Positions 27,663-36,895 of a stretch of 64,000 bases of DNA are shown piece after piece. Position numbers and translations under genes: made by a program. How positions within the stretch are numbered: position 1 is the first letter of the stretch; each line of letters opens with the position of its first letter. Source of the DNA: Dethiosulfatarculus sandiegensis (GTDB lineage: Bacteria > Desulfobacterota > Desulfarculia > Desulfarculales > Desulfarculaceae); assembly GCF_000931935.2 (NCBI RefSeq), contig NZ_AZAC01000003.1, positions 62,001 through 126,000 of the forward strand. The letters are read 5' to 3'. The notes under the pieces are model-generated. The model worked only from the letters and a program-made list of their open reading frames with translations. It had not been told where the DNA came from and did not search any database.

Positions 27663-30600
27663 TTAATCGTAACTTATGCCTTTGGCCCCATCCAGCACTT
27701 TCCGAACCGTTTTCACCAACTCGGCCCTGTCCATTGGTTTATAGATCAATGCCTGGAAACCAATTTCAGAAATTGTTTGCGCAGAGATTCTTTTACTATA
27801 TCCAGTGCAAAGAATAACAGGTATGTCTTGACGGAATTTCATCATTTCAAAGGCAAGCTTATCGCCGGTCATACCCGGCATGGTCATATCTGTGATAACC
27901 AGATCAAAGGCATAAGCATTCGACTTAAACAGATCGAGCGCTTTTTTGCTGTCGGTCATTATGGTGACTGAATATCCTGACTTTTCAAGTAGTTGTCTAC
28001 CCATTTTGGCAATGGCGGGTTCATCATCAATAAAAAGGATTCTTTCAGAGCCGGTGGGTAAATCTTCTTTTACATATGGCTGACTGGTTTGACTTTTTTT
28101 CGTAGAGGGCAGGTAAATCGAAAATACAGATCCTTGTCCCAATTCACTGGAAACCTCAATTTTGCCGCCATATCTTTCAACAATGCTGTGAACCAGGGCC
28201 AGCCCCAGTCCGGTGCCTTCTCCGGGTTTCTTGTTGGTGTAATAGGGATCAAATATCGACCCAATAACATCCGGAGATATACCGGTGCCGGTGTCTGATA
28301 CACTTAATTTAACATAATTACCTGGTTTCAGATTTTCTCCCCGAGTTATTTCATTTTTTTCAAGTTTAAGATCTTCCAGGACAACTTTCAGTAAACCGCC
28401 GTTTTCTTCCATCGCATACACTGCATTTGTGCATAGGTTCATAATAATTCGATGAAACTGGGTTGGATTTCCCAAGATTGATGATTCGCTTGCTATATTA
28501 TGCTGTATCTCAATAGTAGTCGGGATGGAAGATCTTAGAAATTTAAGCGCCTCTTTTATAATGGGTTTTAGAGGTATCGGTTTGATTTCTTCATCCGATT
28601 TTCTTGCAATCGTCAAAATTTGTTTTACTAAATCTTTAGCCCTTAGCCCTGCCTTATACACCTCTTGCAAGTCATCTTCCAAATTCGACCCTTTTGCAAC
28701 GTCATCCAGGGCAATCTCTGTGAATCCAATGATTGATGAAAGGATATTGTTGAAGTCGTGGGCGATCCCACCTGCAAGAGCCCCTATTGATTCTATTTTC
28801 TGAGCCTGATAGAGCTGCTCCCTAATATCGTTTCTTTCAGCTTCAGCAACCTCTCTGTTTTGAATCTCAGCAAGGAGTTGGCGGTTGGTTTTTTTTAGCT
28901 CACCGGTCCGTTTGGCGATCTCTTTTTTCAGCCGATAGTTCCAAAATAAAATAAGGCCAATAACCACAAAGGTCAAGGCAAGACCTTGCAGGAAATAACG
29001 TAATATCTTGTCGGGATCGAGACCGGGTTCATAGTCTACACTGACCCACTTTTTCCGGATCTTTTTTTGTTCCAGTGCTGTCAATGAGGCAAATCCTTTT
29101 TCTACTATGCCGACTACTTCCGGTAGGTCTTTGTGAACGGCAAAGTGAAGTTTTTCCGAAGCATAGCTCACCGGTCCCGCTATCTTTAAATTGGTAAAAT
29201 GTTCCTTTCGTATCCAATAGATAGAGGAAGAGAGATTGCCGATCATGGCATCGGCCCTTCCCTCTGAAACAGCCTTCAATGTCTCCTGTAGAGTCGGATA
29301 CAGGGTTGGTTTAACCTCTGTATTATCCCGTAAGTAGCCTTCGTGAGAGGATTCCTTCTGAACAGCGACTCTCATGCCTTTAATGTCGTCCAGGGAAGCA
29401 ATAAACGGTGTGCCGGTTCTGGTGATGATAACCCGCTGATAATGCATATAAGGTTTGGAAAATAGGAGAAACTTCTGTCGTTCTGATGTCTTTCCTACAC
29501 ACGACAGCATATCGATTTCGCCTTGCCTGGCCTGTTCCACTGCCTCCTTCCAAGACAACCCTGGAGCCACCTTGAAGTGTAACCCAATCCGTTGTTCTAA
29601 AATGCGAAGATACTCGGAAACAATTCCCTTATATTGACCCGTCTCATTGATAAACTCAAAGGGTGCGAATTCAGGATCAACGCCCAGTAAAATTTCCGGG
29701 TGTTTTTTGACCCAGGCGGTTTCTTCGGCAGTGAGGGCATTTTTCTGCTGAAGCAGAGCCGGGCCTTCCAACGAGGCGAGAGCCGAAATCCATGACTGGT
29801 GAATTTCGAGCCGCTTTTTTTCAGTGATCGCATTCAGCGCTTTATTAAAAATTTTTGCAAGTTCAGGCCAATCTTTCCGGGTAGCGATCCTCTCGCCATG
29901 CATCAGCATGTTATAGCGGGCCGCGACCTTGAGATTGGTTATCCCATTTACTCTGGTAATATAGTCGCACACACCCAGAACGCCGATGTAGCAGTCAGCC
30001 AGGCCTGTAGATACCGCTGTTAATCCGTCAAACGGCGTTTGGACCATTACCGGGACAATATCCGGATGGTCCTGCAATGTTATATTGGCGGAATAATATC
30101 CATCTACCAAGGCTACCTTCTTACCCTTTAGATTTTCCGGGCCTTGAATCTCCTGATTGTCCTGCTTGGTCATTATTACCAGGGGCGTTGGTAAATAAAT
30201 ATGGGTAAAGTTGAAGAGTTCTTTCCTCTCCGGTGACTCCACGGCTGTCAGAATGGCATCGAGTTTTTTCCGACCTGCATAATCAATGATTTGAGGCCAG
30301 TTAAGCCCTTCGACGATATCTATCTCGACATTCAGATACCTGGCGATGAGGTTAATGGTGTCGATAGCGATGCCTTGATAGACGCCGGCTTCATTTCTGA
30401 AACTGTAAGGCGCATATCCTTTGTCCACCCCCAGACGGATAACTTTGTGCCGGGAAAGCCACTCCCTTTCGTCTTCGGTGAGTGGAATCGATCGCATTTC
30501 TCTATACAAGATCAGGTCGAAGTCAGCGCCTGCGAGATACGAATTGACTATTTTATGGAAAAGAGAGTTATTATCGGCCTTGAATCGTCTGATATGTTTG

Positions 30601-31310
30601 TCAATCGTCTCGGCAATGCCAATGTATCTCTTTTTTTTGGGAAAGGCTAACTTGAGGTGCACTGGATTGAAGACGATCGGTGTCTTGTTGATCTCATAAT
30701 CCCCTTCGGTCAAGGCTCCGAAGAGCCTGTTGACCACACCGGCATCGGCTCTGCCGTCTTCAACCATCGCCAGAGCCTCATGATAGCTGTTGACAGGGAT
30801 GGTTTCGGTATCGAGTTCAAATTTTGAAATCAAACGTTCAATACCACTTTCTCCAACCGTATGAATATCTCCCTTTACCGTTGCTATGGTTCGTCCGTTA
30901 AGATCAAAAAGAGAGCTTATCTCAAAATCCTTACCGGCATAGATGGTGCCCCAGTTTAAGAAGACGCTTTCCTGGGAAAAATGGAACTTTTTCTCCCGTT
31001 TTTTCGAGTAGGCTATATCCAACATGATATCCAACTCACCACTTTCCAAGCGCTTCAAACACTCATGCCATGAGCATGGCACAAACTCCAACTCCCATTT
31101 TTCGCGAGCAGCTATGATTTTGAGTATTTCAGGGAATATTCCGGCTGCTTCGCCTGCATTGGTGGTATAAACCAATGGAGGATTTTCATACACTCCTACT
31201 CGAAACTTAGGTAAAGACCGGGATGCTCCTACACTATCTTGAACCGCAGGGAAGGTTAAAATAAACAAAGCGCACAAAAGACATTGAAGACAGTGTTTGA
31301 AGGCAGACAT
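27663..31310 (-). CDS. Hybrid sensor histidine kinase with three tandem periplasmic solute-binding domains (BvgS/EvgS-like)
   Basis: 1215 residues from ATG 31310, chosen for AAGGTG six bases upstream; a GTG nine bases earlier is in frame. After a signal peptide come three SBP_bac_3 domains at about 30-260 (FRVGVYENPPLVYTT), 290-515 (IRLGVDKGYAPYSFRNEAG) and 535-755 (ILLGVDPEFAPFEFINETG). One transmembrane helix (about 775-795), a short coiled coil, HisKA ([20 protein letters not shown]), HATPase (N box LCTNAVYAMEENG, G box DTGTGISPDV, GEGTGLGLALV) and a C-terminal receiver (FIDDEPAI, LVITDMTMPGMTGD) follow. Ligands are probably amino-acid-like. No HPt or partner regulator is adjacent. An IS3 element ends about 20 bases before the start codon. 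Confidence 0.95.
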   Translation of the reverse strand: MSAFKHCLQCLLCALFILTFPAVQDSVGASRSLPKFRVGVYENPPLVYTTNAGEAAGIFPEILKIIAAREKWELEFVPCSWHECLKRLESGELDIMLDIAYSKKREKKFHFSQESVFLNWGTIYAGKDFEISSLFDLNGRTIATVKGDIHTVGESGIERLISKFELDTETIPVNSYHEALAMVEDGRADAGVVNRLFGALTEGDYEINKTPIVFNPVHLKLAFPKKKRYIGIAETIDKHIRRFKADNNSLFHKIVNSYLAGADFDLILYREMRSIPLTEDEREWLSRHKVIRLGVDKGYAPYSFRNEAGVYQGIAIDTINLIARYLNVEIDIVEGLNWPQIIDYAGRKKLDAILTAVESPERKELFNFTHIYLPTPLVIMTKQDNQEIQGPENLKGKKVALVDGYYSANITLQDHPDIVPVMVQTPFDGLTAVSTGLADCYIGVLGVCDYITRVNGITNLKVAARYNMLMHGERIATRKDWPELAKIFNKALNAITEKKRLEIHQSWISALASLEGPALLQQKNALTAEETAWVKKHPEILLGVDPEFAPFEFINETGQYKGIVSEYLRILEQRIGLHFKVAPGLSWKEAVEQARQGEIDMLSCVGKTSERQKFLLFSKPYMHYQRVIITRTGTPFIASLDDIKGMRVAVQKESSHEGYLRDNTEVKPTLYPTLQETLKAVSEGRADAMIGNLSSSIYWIRKEHFTNLKIAGPVSYASEKLHFAVHKDLPEVVGIVEKGFASLTALEQKKIRKKWVSVDYEPGLDPDKILRYFLQGLALTFVVIGLILFWNYRLKKEIAKRTGELKKTNRQLLAEIQNREVAEAERNDIREQLYQAQKIESIGALAGGIAHDFNNILSSIIGFTEIALDDVAKGSNLEDDLQEVYKAGLRAKDLVKQILTIARKSDEEIKPIPLKPIIKEALKFLRSSIPTTIEIQHNIASESSILGNPTQFHRIIMNLCTNAVYAMEENGGLLKVVLEDLKLEKNEITRGENLKPGNYVKLSVSDTGTGISPDVIGSIFDPYYTNKKPGEGTGLGLALVHSIVERYGGKIEVSSELGQGSVFSIYLPSTKKSQTSQPYVKEDLPTGSERILFIDDEPAIAKMGRQLLEKSGYSVTIMTDSKKALDLFKSNAYAFDLVITDMTMPGMTGDKLAFEMMKFRQDIPVILCTGYSKRISAQTISEIGFQALIYKPMDRAELVKTVRKVLDGAKGISYD

Positions 31311-31370
31311 GCAAATCACCTTTATCGGGTGTGAACCGCCCCGGAAGATCCGGAGAGTTTTTTGTTTGAG

Positions 31371-32279
31371 TCAGGCCAGCATGGTCTGACCCTGTTTATC
31401 CTGATAATACATATGTCCCAGCTCGGCAGGCGGGATATTTCCGATTGGCTCCAACAAGCGACGATTGTTGAACCAATCCACCCGAGCCAGGGTGGCGAAT
31501 TCCACGGCCTGGCGATGCATCCAGGGGCCTTGTTTGTTGATCTCTTCAGTTTTGTATAAGCCGATAACCGATTCGGCCCTGAGACGTTGTCATAGGAATC
31601 ACCCACGCTGCCCACAGAAAGCACGATGCCCGCATCAGCCAGGCGCTCTTTATAGCGTATGGACAGGTACTGAGAGCCCCTGTCCGAGTGGTGCACCAGC
31701 GGCGCGGCGCCCTTGCGGGCGAAAATTGCCTGCTCCAGAGCGTTAAGGGGCAGGTATGTTTTGAGCGAATTTGATAGCCACCAGCCCACTATCATGCGGG
31801 CAAATACATTGATGATAAAGGCCAAGTAGGCGAAGCCACGCCAAGTCGAAACATAGGCGAGATCGGCGATCCACAGCTCATTGTGAAGGTCGGCCGTAAA
31901 GTTGCGCCGGACCAAGTCGGCTGGGCAAAAAACATTATCTTCCGGCGTGGTGGTCCTAACCTTCTCGCCCCTCACTGCACCGGTCAGACCCATTTCACGC
32001 ATCGAACGCTCCACCGTGCACCGGGCCTTCTATTTCATAACGAAGAAGCCGGCGCCATGCCTTGCGCGCTCCATAAACCCGGAAGTTATCATTCCACACC
32101 CGGCGTATCTCAGTGCGCAAATAGGCATCCCGCTTGGCCCTTTTCGGCAGGCGCTTAAGATAGGCCTGTCTGGCCCTGTGCTCATAGCAGACCGACGGGG
32201 CGATCGGTAGCATCGCACAGATCGGCTCGACCCCGTAAATCTGGCGTTGAGTGTCGATAAAGGAAACCATCACTTCCAT
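31371..32279 (-). pseudogene. IS3 orfB integrase-type transposase, frameshifted
   Basis: From ATG 32279 the frame gives SFIDTQRQIYGVEPICAMLP and RVYGARKAWRRLLRYEI, then breaks near 32040. The DDE core continues in another frame with WIADLAYVSTWRGFAYLAF and HHSDRGSQYLSIRY. A further shift near 31590 puts the last part (the DDE Glu region and RVDWFNNRRLLEPIGNIPPA) into a third frame ending at TGA 31371. All three catalytic regions can be recognised, but the reading frame is broken at least twice. Confidence 0.85.
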
Positions 32280-32284
32280 AGGCG

Positions 32285-32559
32285 GTCGAGCTCCGCCTGG
32301 GCGAAGAGCGCCGTAGCTCGCGGTTCTCACGTTTCAGTTGCTTGAGCTCTTCACGCTCTGATGTTTTCAGACCGGCGCGAAGACCCTGATCACGCTCGGC
32401 TTGCCTCACCCAGCGTCGCAGGGTCTCGCAGGTGCAACCCACTTTGGGAGCTATCGAGCTGATGCCTGGACCACTGCGTGCCGTACTCCTCCTGGTGCTC
32501 AAGCACCATACGTACAGCGCGATCCTTACCTCTTTGGGATATCTCTTGCCTTGTTCCAT
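32285..32559 (-). pseudogene. IS3 orfA HTH protein, frameshifted
   Basis: MEQGKRYPKEVR is followed by family text that switches frame twice (AVRMVLEHQEEYGTQWS in one frame, SSIAPKVGCTCETLRRWVRQ in the next), then ERDQG, a leucine-zipper-like segment (SEREELKQLKRENRELRR) and a scrambled end. OrfA proteins supply the DNA-binding half of the OrfAB transposase. Confidence 0.8.
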
Positions 32560-32909
32560 GACCCCATTCTCTCAAATTCTGAGGTCTCCGGCAATCGTGC
32601 GCGATTCACTGAGTGCCAAAACGGTCCCCGAGCGGCGTTAACTTCGGTATCCCCTCGTTGACGGTAAGTTAATTGTAATTATGTTATAGCATCAACTTGC
32701 TGTTGCTCGGCTGATTATAATGATTTAAACATTCAGGCTTTATTCTTAAAAACGTAAATTACTAATAATTCTAATGGTATAGTTAGCTGTTTAAGGTTGT
32801 CTCGCCATGTTGATTACATACACCATTCCAAAATTACTTACTGATGGCTCTTGAATTTTTGTCATTCGGATGGCCAAGATTTTCTAATTAATTTGTGCAA
32901 AGGATTGAG

Positions 32910-33540
32910 AAAAGGGGTCAGGAGCCTTTTATGCCACGACCACTGCGCGTATCCAAAGGCGGTGTCGTTTATTACGTCCTTAATCGTGCCAACGCCCGCA
33001 TGACAATTTTCGAAAAGGAATCTGATTACCAAGCGTTTGAAAACCTTATTGTGGAGGTGCACGAACGTCGGCCAATACGCATCATTGATTATTGGATCAT
33101 GCCGAATCATTGGCACATGGTGTTGTGGCCGGAACAAGATGATGATTTGTCGGCTTTTTCAGGTTGCTTGACTATGACGCACACAAAGCGTTGGCATGCA
33201 AATCACGGAATTACCGGCAGCGGACATCTATATCAGGGACATTCCAAAAGCTTTCCGATTCAAACTGACAGGCATTATTACACTGTCTGCAGGTATGTTG
33301 TCCACAATCCTGTTCGGGCCGGTTTGGTGGACCGCGCTGAAAAATGGCCCTGGTCAAGTGTTACTTGAAGTAATCTGTAGATAGTAGGACAGCTGGTTTA
33401 CTAATTGACGGTCTGGAACGGCCAATAGATTGGCTCAAAAGAGTTATTAAAGATTTTGCTATGGAATCTGCTTTACGTCCCAGAGGTCAACCCCGTAAGA
33501 AGTTAAATTGACAACAAGAAAAAGGCTCCTGACCCCTTTT
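32910..33540 (+). mobile_element. RAYT element, copy 3, internally deleted
   Basis: Left repeat AAAAGGGGTCAGGAGCCTT (from 32910) and right repeat AAGGCTCCTGACCCCTTTT (33522-33540) are perfect, but about 100 bases of the interior are missing relative to copies 1 and 2. Only a single copy of the left tip is present: no 19-bp tandem duplication. The six bases to its left (ATTGAG) resemble those at copy 1 (ATTTAG). Confidence 0.85.
32931..33480 (+). pseudogene. RAYT transposase copy 3, truncated and frameshifted
   Basis: The first 146 or so codons match copies 1 and 2 with substitutions (VYYVLNRAN, IDYWIMPNHWHMVLW) and include the HUH motif and the CRYVVHNPVRAGLV tyrosine region. After WPWSSV the text changes to a stop (TTGA near 33366), and the downstream part shows an internal deletion before the basic tail remnant (PRGQPRKKLN). 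Probably inactive, but its intact ends could still be mobilised by copies 1 or 2. Confidence 0.85.
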
Positions 33541-33707
33541 CGCCTCCTTTCAGCCAATTGATCTGGAACATTAGCTTGTGCTGTAATGAAACTACCAGCA
33601 ATACCGGCCGTCCTATGGTGTTCCCTCGCATTTTCCTGAAGCGCTTGTCGCCGTGCTCCTACCTGGAAGTTTTTTTATTTACGAACCATTAATTATAAGG
33701 TGGCGAT

Positions 33708-34181
33708 ATGAGGTTTGAAAAATTCTCCAGCGCCGGATGGATCATGGCGCTCGCTGTTTTGGGTGTGTTGTGTCTTTCCTTGCCTGCTCAGGCCGTGCTG
33801 CCGCCCAAGGTTTACGAGCAGAGGGCCCTGGACTCAAAAATAAAGGCCATAGCCGTGGTAAAGAGTATGCAGGAGGTGAAACGTCAACGAAATTGCCAAC
33901 AAATGAAATTAGTCTTCACCCTGGAAAAAGCCATTGCCGGGACTGAAGCGCCCCAGAGTTTTTCCGGGCTGTGCTGGGTCCTGTTGCCTGGAGGCAGGCC
34001 TATGCCGGGGCCTAAAATCTATTACCGCCCCCAAAACGGGCAGCGGGTGTTTGTGAGCATCTCAGAAGACGGCGGCCAAATCACCACCTTTACCGAGATG
34101 ACGCCCGAACTGGAACATGCCCTCAATCAAAAACCGCCTGCCATCAAATACGGCATGGGTAAGGTATATATGACCAAGTAA
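33708..34181 (+). CDS. Secreted hypothetical protein
   Basis: 157 residues. A signal peptide (basic start, hydrophobic 12-26, AQA cleavage near 29) is followed by a small soluble domain with beta-like text (KIKAIAVVKSMQEV, MKLVFTLEKAIAG, LCWVLLPGGRPMPGPKIYY, QRVFVSISEDGGQITTF). One Cys pair (QRNCQQ and GLCWV) may form a disulfide. AAGGTGG precedes the ATG at good spacing. I do not recognise a family; its look is of a periplasmic or lipid-free exported beta-barrel-like domain of NTF2/OB size. No neighbours on the same strand. Confidence 0.75.
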   Translation: MRFEKFSSAGWIMALAVLGVLCLSLPAQAVLPPKVYEQRALDSKIKAIAVVKSMQEVKRQRNCQQMKLVFTLEKAIAGTEAPQSFSGLCWVLLPGGRPMPGPKIYYRPQNGQRVFVSISEDGGQITTFTEMTPELEHALNQKPPAIKYGMGKVYMTK

Positions 34182-34466
34182 GGCAGCTTATTCTTTTAAG
34201 CGTTAAGGTTTTTGAAACATCTCCAGCTTGTTGACAAAATCCTCTTGAATTTTGTCAGAGGCAACTCGGTAAAGGCGCGGTTTTACCCTGTGGTTAGAAT
34301 CGTTTGCTTTGTGGAAGTTTTACAATTCGACGAGCCATTGATTGGGGCTCCCCAAAAGCTGACCTTTTAAGGGCGTATTATGGCCCGTCTTACGGACTGT
34401 TCGAAGTCATCCGGAAGGTTTCTGATTTTTGTTTTTTTTAGCTTGAAAAACGCCACAGATAACCGC

Positions 34467-34910
34467 TCAATAAATGGATTTTACTTCCGCGAGCACAAAT
34501 GAACTCCTTGTTGCCATTACGCCTTCTGTATTAAAGACATCCTGCAGGACGACCTGAGAGTAATGCTGCATATCCCGGGCTACAATTTCAAGCATCAGAT
34601 CCACATCGCCGGAAACAGCAAACACACTGACAACCCCTTCCAACAGGGCCAGCCGGTTGGCAAGATCCTCCCATCCCACCCTGGCATCACGCACCACTCC
34701 GCAATAGGCGCGCACGGAAAGCCCAAGCTTTTCCCGGTCCGTTATGGCGCGGTATCCCCTGATTATTCCTTCGCGTTCAAGTCTGGCTATGCGCCTGGAA
34801 CAGCTGGAGTGAGAGAGGTTGACAATTTTGGCAACATCAATATTGGAAAACCGCCCGTTGGATTGTAAGGCAGTTATTATTTCCCGGTCGTATTCATCCA
34901 ATTTGGTCAT
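34467..34910 (-). CDS. Lrp/AsnC-family transcriptional regulator
   Basis: 147 residues from ATG 34910 (AAAGG eight bases upstream); the ATG at 34931 has its SD too close. The N-terminal winged HTH (LDEYDREIITALQSNGRFSN, IVNLSHSSCSRRIARLEREG) and C-terminal RAM effector domain (VVSVFAVSGDVDLMLEIVAR) are standard. Divergent from azlCD across 400 bases; in Bacillus the Lrp-like AzlB represses azlBCD, so control of the neighbouring exporter is a natural inference. Confidence 0.93.
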   Translation of the reverse strand: MTKLDEYDREIITALQSNGRFSNIDVAKIVNLSHSSCSRRIARLEREGIIRGYRAITDREKLGLSVRAYCGVVRDARVGWEDLANRLALLEGVVSVFAVSGDVDLMLEIVARDMQHYSQVVLQDVFNTEGVMATRSSFVLAEVKSIY

Positions 34911-35314
34911 TTGCAAAACCTTTGCATTCACCTGATGTGTCCGTTGTCTATATGGAAAAAATTAACAAAATATAATATTTTACGCAATAACTTTGATTTT
35001 ATTCGTCAATTTATGAATAGTATTTGCAAATTTATTGATATTTACTAACCTTGAAGCATCTGCCGGTTCCATCGGTTTCTCACCCGGTTTTGGGACCCAC
35101 TCCAGTAAGCTATGCATTGTAAGGAAATTTAAACGAGCCCCAATAAGGCTCCCCTTGCCTAAGCAAACGAAAGACGCTTGCGGAATTTTTCCACCAGGAA
35201 ACACGGCAACCCAACCACCCGGAGATTATTGCAGAAAGGCTTTTTATCAATAGCCTTTATTGCTAAGATTGGCGCTTTGAAGGATCACTTGACGACCACT
35301 CACAAGGAATTGAT
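34911..35314. other. Divergent regulatory region between the Lrp gene and azlC
   Basis: About 400 bases, AT-rich near 34960-35040. Overlapping open frames at 34980-35253 lack family resemblance. It should carry both promoters and Lrp sites, but no consensus can be placed by eye. Confidence 0.5.
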
Positions 35315-36019
35315 ATGACTACCCTTAGGCCTTCAGCCTATTCAACTTTATTCAAGGATGGTTTGAGCGCCGGGTGGCCCATCTGCCTGGGCTATCTACC
35401 CATTGGCCTGGCCTTTGGTGTTCTGGCCCAGAAGGCGGAGCTTACACCGCTTCAGATAGGATTGATGTCCGTTTTGGTTTTTGCCGGAAGTTCCCAATTT
35501 ATAGCCGTATCCATGCTCGCAGGCGGTGCTTCGATAGTGGCTATCATTGCCACAACCTTTGTGGTCAACTTGCGCCACACCCTGATGAGTTCTGCCTTGG
35601 CGGTTTATCTGCGAAAGAGACACCGTGGCTTGCTCGCCCTTTACGCATATGGCGTGACAGACGAAAGCTTTGCCGTGAACCTGCCTCGATTCAGTGACCA
35701 TAAATGGAGCCTTTCACGGGCTTTGGTGGTTAACCACGTGGCCAACTTTGCCTGGTTTGTCAGCACGGTAAGCGGCGGCATCTGCGGACAATATATTCCC
35801 GAAGGAGCCTTTGGCATTGATTATGCCCTGATCGCCATGTTCATCTGCCTTTTGATCTACCAGATCAGAAAACCCATCCATATTATGACGGCTGTCATCG
35901 CCGGTTTGACTGCTGTGGGGCTGGCCCTGGTTCTTCCCGGCAACACCTATATTGTGATCGCTTCCATATTCGCCGCCACAGTGGGGGTGATCGTTCAGGG
36001 AAAATTGTCAAAGACTTGA
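35315..36019 (+). CDS. azlC: AzlC-family branched-chain amino-acid export permease
   Basis: 234 residues, about seven to eight hydrophobic helices. Family text: GWPICLGYLPIGLAFGVLAQ, LTPLQIGLMSVLVFAGSSQF, TFVVNLRHTLMSSALAVYL and GVTDESFAVN. With AzlD it forms the large subunit of an exporter of leucine/valine-like amino acids or their analogues. AAGGA lies six bases before the ATG. AzlD follows 157 bases later. Confidence 0.93.
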   Translation: MTTLRPSAYSTLFKDGLSAGWPICLGYLPIGLAFGVLAQKAELTPLQIGLMSVLVFAGSSQFIAVSMLAGGASIVAIIATTFVVNLRHTLMSSALAVYLRKRHRGLLALYAYGVTDESFAVNLPRFSDHKWSLSRALVVNHVANFAWFVSTVSGGICGQYIPEGAFGIDYALIAMFICLLIYQIRKPIHIMTAVIAGLTAVGLALVLPGNTYIVIASIFAATVGVIVQGKLSKT

Positions 36020-36176
36020 GGAACAGGGAGAAAGGCTGTGATTCAAAACCTGTTGTTAAAGGGGCGGAAATTCTGGTTTGTCAAGCAGGTGTTTATGGAC
36101 AAAGCATCCAGAACAAGCCCTGAATTTAGAAAACACAATCCCAAACACCTGAACTCTGCGAAGGGTGATTTCCGAA

Positions 36177-36515
36177 ATGACTGACTATCTGTTGTTGCTT
36201 GCAGGTATGGGCCTGGTGACTTATCTGCCGCGTTGGCTGCCCTTGCATTATCTTTCCCGAAGCTCGTTTCCGGAGTGGTTTGTCCGTTGGCTCGAGTTGA
36301 TTCCGGCTGCCATTCTCAGCGCCATTCTGCTGCCGGCCTTGATCCTCGACGGAGAGCCCAGACATCTCGACCTACTGCGGCCTGAGTTTTTTGTGGCCCT
36401 GCCCACATTTGCTTTTGCCTGGTGGAAGCGATCTTTAGGGGGAACGGTGGTGGTGGGTATGCTGTTGTTTTGGCTGGCGGGAAAGATTGAGCCACAAATG
36501 TTTGGCTGGTTGTGA
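36177..36515 (+). CDS. azlD: AzlD-family small subunit of a branched-chain amino-acid exporter
   Basis: 112 residues from ATG 36177 (AGGGTG nine bases upstream; a GTG at 36165 is in frame). Four hydrophobic helices with the family pattern GMGLVTYLPRWLPL, FPEWFVRWLELIPAAILSAI and a final helix TVVVGMLLFWLAG. Small partner of AzlC in the membrane. Confidence 0.9.
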   Translation: MTDYLLLLAGMGLVTYLPRWLPLHYLSRSSFPEWFVRWLELIPAAILSAILLPALILDGEPRHLDLLRPEFFVALPTFAFAWWKRSLGGTVVVGMLLFWLAGKIEPQMFGWL

Positions 36516-36895
36516 TGGCCATGGAAAAGCCCTTTAAACCTTACTTACAATATTTCAGAGCAAAATCATTTAGTTAGGCCGTAAATATGATCCGCCGACC
36601 AGTCCGGTAATATATCCCTAACTCGGCCTTTTATTTAGGGTAGGCCGAGTATCCAAGAGCTCCCGCCTTTGCCAAAAATATTCATCTCCTCACCCTGGGC
36701 CCACTGTGAAAAAGGCTGCCTGGAAATTCGCTTTAGACATCTGATGTTGATTTGATCCTCAAACCCCTTTAAATAACGCCCAATCCGCCAGGGTTGGCCG
36801 CTCCTTGGTTTTGACATCTTAATATTTATTTGTTAAATTCAACAAAATAAGAACCTCCTAATATTAATTGTTCAGGCTTTTCTATCCGGGGCAAC
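36516..36895. other. Intergenic region with a 9-bp hairpin
   Basis: ACTCGGCCT (36621-36629) and AGGCCGAGT (36642-36650) make a perfect stem with a 12-base loop, perhaps the azlCD terminator. A 60-codon frame on the minus strand (36635-36817) reads through this hairpin and has no SD, so I do not call it. The rest, 36830-36895, is AT-rich and probably the araC promoter. Confidence 0.5.

Larger units (their letters stand above)
31331..32611 (-). mobile_element. IS3-family insertion sequence, decayed
   Basis: The ends carry related inverted repeats: TGAACCGCCCCGGAAGATCC (31331-31350) on the left and, read inward, TGAATCGCGCACGATTGCCG (32611-32592) on the right, both followed by GGAGA. About 1.28 kb, a normal IS3 length, with orfA and orfB in order on the minus strand. 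Clear 3-bp target duplications are not found (GTG versus CTG), and both orfs contain frameshifts, so it is old and immobile. Confidence 0.8.

Noticed and set aside
31325..32615. A 3-bp target duplication for the IS3 element.
   Set aside because: The bases next to the ends are GTG and CTG, so no exact duplication is visible.
23291..33540. The repeated GGGGTCAGG units were considered as CRISPR-like repeats.
   Set aside because: They occur only at the ends of three copies of one transposase gene, with no regular spacers between repeats and no cas genes.
34980..35253. Two opposing 70-codon frames between the Lrp gene and azlC.
   Set aside because: The region is expected to hold divergent promoters, and neither frame resembles a protein family.
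36635..36817. A 60-codon frame on the minus strand.
   Set aside because: It reads through a perfect hairpin, has no Shine-Dalgarno and no family resemblance.
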